A DNA stretch of 34,561 nucleotides, from the NCBI GenBank assembly GCA_017560145.1, contig JAFYON010000085.1, positions 1 to 34,561 of the forward strand, read 5' to 3'. How positions within the stretch are numbered: position 1 is the stretch's first letter; the number at the start of each line of letters is the position of its first letter. The position numbers and the translations under genes were made by a program. The notes below the pieces were generated by a model. It made no database searches. It was not told the origin of the DNA and was given only the letters and a program-made list of their open reading frames with translations. Positions 32,291 through 34,561 of the stretch are shown piece after piece. The DNA is from Clostridia bacterium (GTDB lineage Bacteria; Bacillota; Clostridia; Oscillospirales; CAG-382).

Positions 32291-32304
32291 GAAGGTTTTT
32301 TGAA

Positions 32305-33102
32305 ATGAAAATAAAAACCGATAATATCAAGCGTGTCGTCGTTAAGGTAGGCACCTCTACTCTTACCCATTCCTCGGGCTATATCAACATCCGCAAGGTT
32401 GAAAGACTCGTTTCCTGTCTTTCCGACCTTTATAACAGCGGTCGTCAGATCATTCTCGTATCATCGGGTGCGGTAAGCTGCGGATTGGCAAAGATCGGCT
32501 TTGACCGCAAAACACTTACGACCGAGCAAAAGCAGGCTGCTGCGGCGGTAGGTCAATGTCAGCTTATCGATATGTATGCGCGCAGATTTTCGGATTTCGG
32601 CCATACTATCGCGCAGATTCTTCTTACAAGAAGCGTTATCGACGATAAGGAGCTGCGTACCCACGCAAGCACCACGTTTGAGCTTCTGCTTGAGCAGGGC
32701 ATTATCCCCATCGTAAACGAAAACGATACTCTTTCCAACGAGCAGATAAAAATCGGCAGTAACGATACCCTTGCGGCTACCGTTGCAAAGCTTTGCCACG
32801 CCGATCTGCTTATAAATATGTCGGATATCGACGGTCTTTACGATTCCGACCCGAGAAGCAACAAGGATGCGAAATTTATTGAATTCGTGCCCGAGGTAAC
32901 CGACGATATATTCGCAATGGGCAGCGGCGCGGGTACTGCGCGCGGCACCGGCGGTATGGCAACCAAGCTCGAAAGCGCAAAATACGTTACCGAGCGCGGA
33001 ATTGCGATGATCATTCTCAACGGCGCCGATCCCGAAATACTTTATAACGTGTTTGACGGCGATTTCGTCGGCACCTATTTCGCGGCTAAAACTAAGGCTT
33101 GA
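32305..33102 (+). CDS. proB: Glutamate 5-kinase
   Basis: This 265-residue kinase phosphorylates glutamate to gamma-glutamyl phosphate, the first step of proline synthesis. It shows the amino-acid-kinase motifs 'VVVKVGTSTLT', 'IILVSSGAVSCGL', 'IIPIVNENDTL', 'LLINMSDIDGLYDSDPR' and 'GTARGTGGMATKLESA'. It lacks the C-terminal PUA domain found in 360-plus-residue ProB proteins; the shorter form is known in several Firmicutes. GAAGG precedes the ATG by about 9 bases. proA begins 10 bases after its stop, so the pair is one transcript. Confidence 0.96.
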   Translation: MKIKTDNIKRVVVKVGTSTLTHSSGYINIRKVERLVSCLSDLYNSGRQIILVSSGAVSCGLAKIGFDRKTLTTEQKQAAAAVGQCQLIDMYARRFSDFGHTIAQILLTRSVIDDKELRTHASTTFELLLEQGIIPIVNENDTLSNEQIKIGSNDTLAATVAKLCHADLLINMSDIDGLYDSDPRSNKDAKFIEFVPEVTDDIFAMGSGAGTARGTGGMATKLESAKYVTERGIAMIILNGADPEILYNVFDGDFVGTYFAAKTKA

Positions 33103-33112
33103 GGTTTTTACA

Positions 33113-34339
33113 ATGCTTGAATCTATGTGCATAAGCGCAAGAGCGGCTTCGACCGTTCTGGGCGCGACCGATACCGAAACAAGAAATAACGCGCTTTTGG
33201 CGATGGCGGAAGCACTTGTTGCACGCGCGGACGAAATTATAAGCGCGAACGGAAGCGATATCGCACGTGCAAAGGAAAATAATATGTCGGCGTCGATGCT
33301 CGACCGACTTACCCTTACCAAGGAGCGCATTATTGCAATTTCCGAAAGCGTAAAAAAGGTTATCGCACTTCCCGATCCGCTTGACGGCGACGAAAAATGG
33401 GTTCGCCCCAACGGTCTTGAAATTACAAAAAAGCGTGTTCCCTTCGGCGTTATCGCGATAATTTACGAGGCACGCCCCAACGTTACCGCGGATGCGGCGG
33501 CGTTGTGCGTTAAATCGGGCAACGCCGTTATTCTTCGCGGCGGCAAGGAGGCGATCGATTCGAATCTTGCCATTGCAAGAGTTCTTTCGGATGCGCTTTG
33601 CAATATCGGTCTTCCCAACGGCTGCGTTGCGGTGGTTCCCGATACAAGCCGTGAAACTGCAAGTAAATTGATGAAAATGAAGGGCAAGATCGACCTTCTC
33701 ATACCGCGCGGCGGAAAATCGCTTATCCGCTCGGTCGTTGAAAACGCAACCGTGCCGGTTATTGAAACGGGCGCAGGCAATTGCCACGTGTTTTTCGATG
33801 AATCGGCAGATCTTGAAATTGCGCTTAACGTTATTGACAACGCAAAAAGACAACGCCCCTCGGTTTGCAACGCTGCGGAAACGCTCGTCGTTCACGAAAA
33901 TATCGCAAAAGCAGTTCTTCCGCTCGTTAAGGAGCGCCTTGATAACGTTATTCTTCGCGGCGATGAAAAAACGCGTGAAATTATCGACGTAAACGAGGCG
34001 ACCGAAGAGGATTTTTACACCGAATATAACGATTATATCCTTGCAATTAAGGTTGTAAGTGACGTCAAGGAAGCGGTCGACCACATAAATCTTCACGGTA
34101 CGGGACACAGCGAGGCGATCATTACCAACAACAATGAAAACGCGCAGTATTTCTGCAACGTTATCGATGCTGCGGCGGTGTACGTCAATGCGAGCACCCG
34201 TTTTACCGATGGCGAGGAATTCGGCTTCGGTGCAGAAATCGGTATATCTACCCAAAAAATGCATGCGCGCGGACCTATGGGCTTACCCGAAATGACGACC
34301 TATAAATACGTCATCAACGGCAACGGTCAGATAAGATAA
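33113..34339 (+). CDS. proA: Gamma-glutamyl phosphate reductase
   Basis: This 408-residue NADPH-dependent enzyme reduces gamma-glutamyl phosphate to glutamate semialdehyde, the step after proB. It belongs to the aldehyde dehydrogenase superfamily. Signatures are 'PFGVIAIIYEARPNVT', 'KSGNAVILRGGKEAI', 'LLIPRGGKSLIRSV', the catalytic cysteine in 'QRPSVCNAAETLVVHE', and the C-terminal 'EFGFGAEIGISTQKMHARGP'. ATG 33113 is preferred over upstream in-frame codons that overlap proB, because GAGG lies 7 bases before it. Length is typical. A terminator follows directly. Confidence 0.97.
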   Translation: MLESMCISARAASTVLGATDTETRNNALLAMAEALVARADEIISANGSDIARAKENNMSASMLDRLTLTKERIIAISESVKKVIALPDPLDGDEKWVRPNGLEITKKRVPFGVIAIIYEARPNVTADAAALCVKSGNAVILRGGKEAIDSNLAIARVLSDALCNIGLPNGCVAVVPDTSRETASKLMKMKGKIDLLIPRGGKSLIRSVVENATVPVIETGAGNCHVFFDESADLEIALNVIDNAKRQRPSVCNAAETLVVHENIAKAVLPLVKERLDNVILRGDEKTREIIDVNEATEEDFYTEYNDYILAIKVVSDVKEAVDHINLHGTGHSEAIITNNNENAQYFCNVIDAAAVYVNASTRFTDGEEFGFGAEIGISTQKMHARGPMGLPEMTTYKYVINGNGQIR

Positions 34340-34345
34340 AAAACA

Positions 34346-34375
34346 AAGGACGGAAAATTCTCCGTCCTTTTTTAT
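34346..34375. terminator. Rho-independent terminator after proA
   Basis: A GGACGGA/TCCGTCC stem with an AAAT-type loop is followed by TTTTTTATTT on the plus strand. It also sits just past the stop of the converging partial gene and has an A-run on its left side, so it may serve both. Confidence 0.85.
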
Positions 34376-34561
34376 TTAACCAACATAAATATATTTAAAT
34401 TCCGAATACGTGTATTTGCACGCCGCAAAGACGTTGCCTGCGGTGTTTTCAAATTCCAACGAGGTAAGCTTGTTACCAAGCTCGTCATAGGTGTATTCAT
34501 AGGAATAATCGCCACCGGGGTAAGCCTCGCCCTTTTTAACGCTTTCCTTTAAAAGGTTAGA
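34376..34561 (-). CDS. C-terminal part of a YD-repeat-like protein (cut by window edge)
   Basis: A minus-strand frame enters from the right edge and ends with TAA at 34376-34378, giving the last 61 residues. The segment 'YSYEYTYDELGNKLTSLEFE' followed by 'CKYTYSEFKYIYVG' resembles YD/RHS-type repeats (YxYDxxGxLxxxxF), which occur in many secreted Clostridia proteins and lipoproteins. The repeat family is a fair guess from one or two units; the rest of the protein lies outside the window. It converges on proA, sharing the terminator region. Confidence 0.6.
   Translation of the reverse strand, partial: SNLLKESVKKGEAYPGGDYSYEYTYDELGNKLTSLEFENTAGNVFAACKYTYSEFKYIYVG

Overview
The window is a replication-origin neighbourhood from a low-to-mid GC Gram-positive bacterium. 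It most resembles an anaerobic gut Clostridia lineage of the Oscillospirales type. This is inferred from the order dnaA-dnaN-recF-remB-gyrB-gyrA on one arm facing rpmH-rnpA-yidD-yidC-jag on the other, strong sigma-A type promoters with G-rich ribosome binding sites, dockerin-like repeats of the 'KYDYI.VKR' kind, DUF4855 proteins, and a palindromic 'CCTTCCCCC..GGGGGAAGG' intergenic repeat. No tRNA, rRNA or CRISPR array was seen.

Layout. Positions 1-557 hold a possible gene tail and a dense array of small palindromes. Positions 558-4287 (minus) are a three-gene operon: a secreted, membrane-anchored DUF4855 protein, a YbaK-type deacylase and a cation diffusion facilitator. Divergent from it, 4451-10308 (plus) carries a second DUF4855 protein without a signal peptide, a TrpR/YerC-like repressor, a methyltransferase, metF and metH; all but the first junction are closely spaced or overlapping. 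Positions 10436-12941 carry nagA and an atypical ROK protein under their own promoter. Positions 12942-13432 are a gene-free stretch with two terminators, a perfect 36-bp palindrome and a MITE-like repeat.

The replication block (minus, 13433-23875) reads, in transcription order, dnaA, a zinc-ribbon membrane protein, dnaN, recF, remB, gyrB, gyrA and a phosphopantetheinyl transferase. The zinc-ribbon gene separates dnaA from dnaN. TTTCCACA motifs lie on both sides of dnaA, suggesting a bipartite oriC. On the other side of the origin a polytopic glycosyltransferase-like protein (24102-25643) separates dnaA from the rpmH-rnpA-yidD-yidC-jag cluster (25765-28710). YidC has a large extra extracytoplasmic insertion and lacks the usual TM1 arginine. 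The right end holds a secreted phosphodiester-glycosidase-like protein with F5/8C-like and dockerin-like modules (minus), maf (minus), divergent proB-proA (plus), and the C-terminus of a YD-repeat-like protein.

How the genes fit together: most are core functions (replication initiation, clamp, gyrase, RNase P, membrane insertion, methionine and proline synthesis). The accessory theme is carbohydrate or cell-surface biology. Two DUF4855 proteins and the phosphodiester glycosidase share a discoidin-like module, and nagA-ROK suggests amino-sugar salvage. No obvious defence system or complete mobile element is present. The least explained items are the DUF4855 pair, the two genes inserted beside dnaA, the altered YidC and the palindrome array at the left edge.
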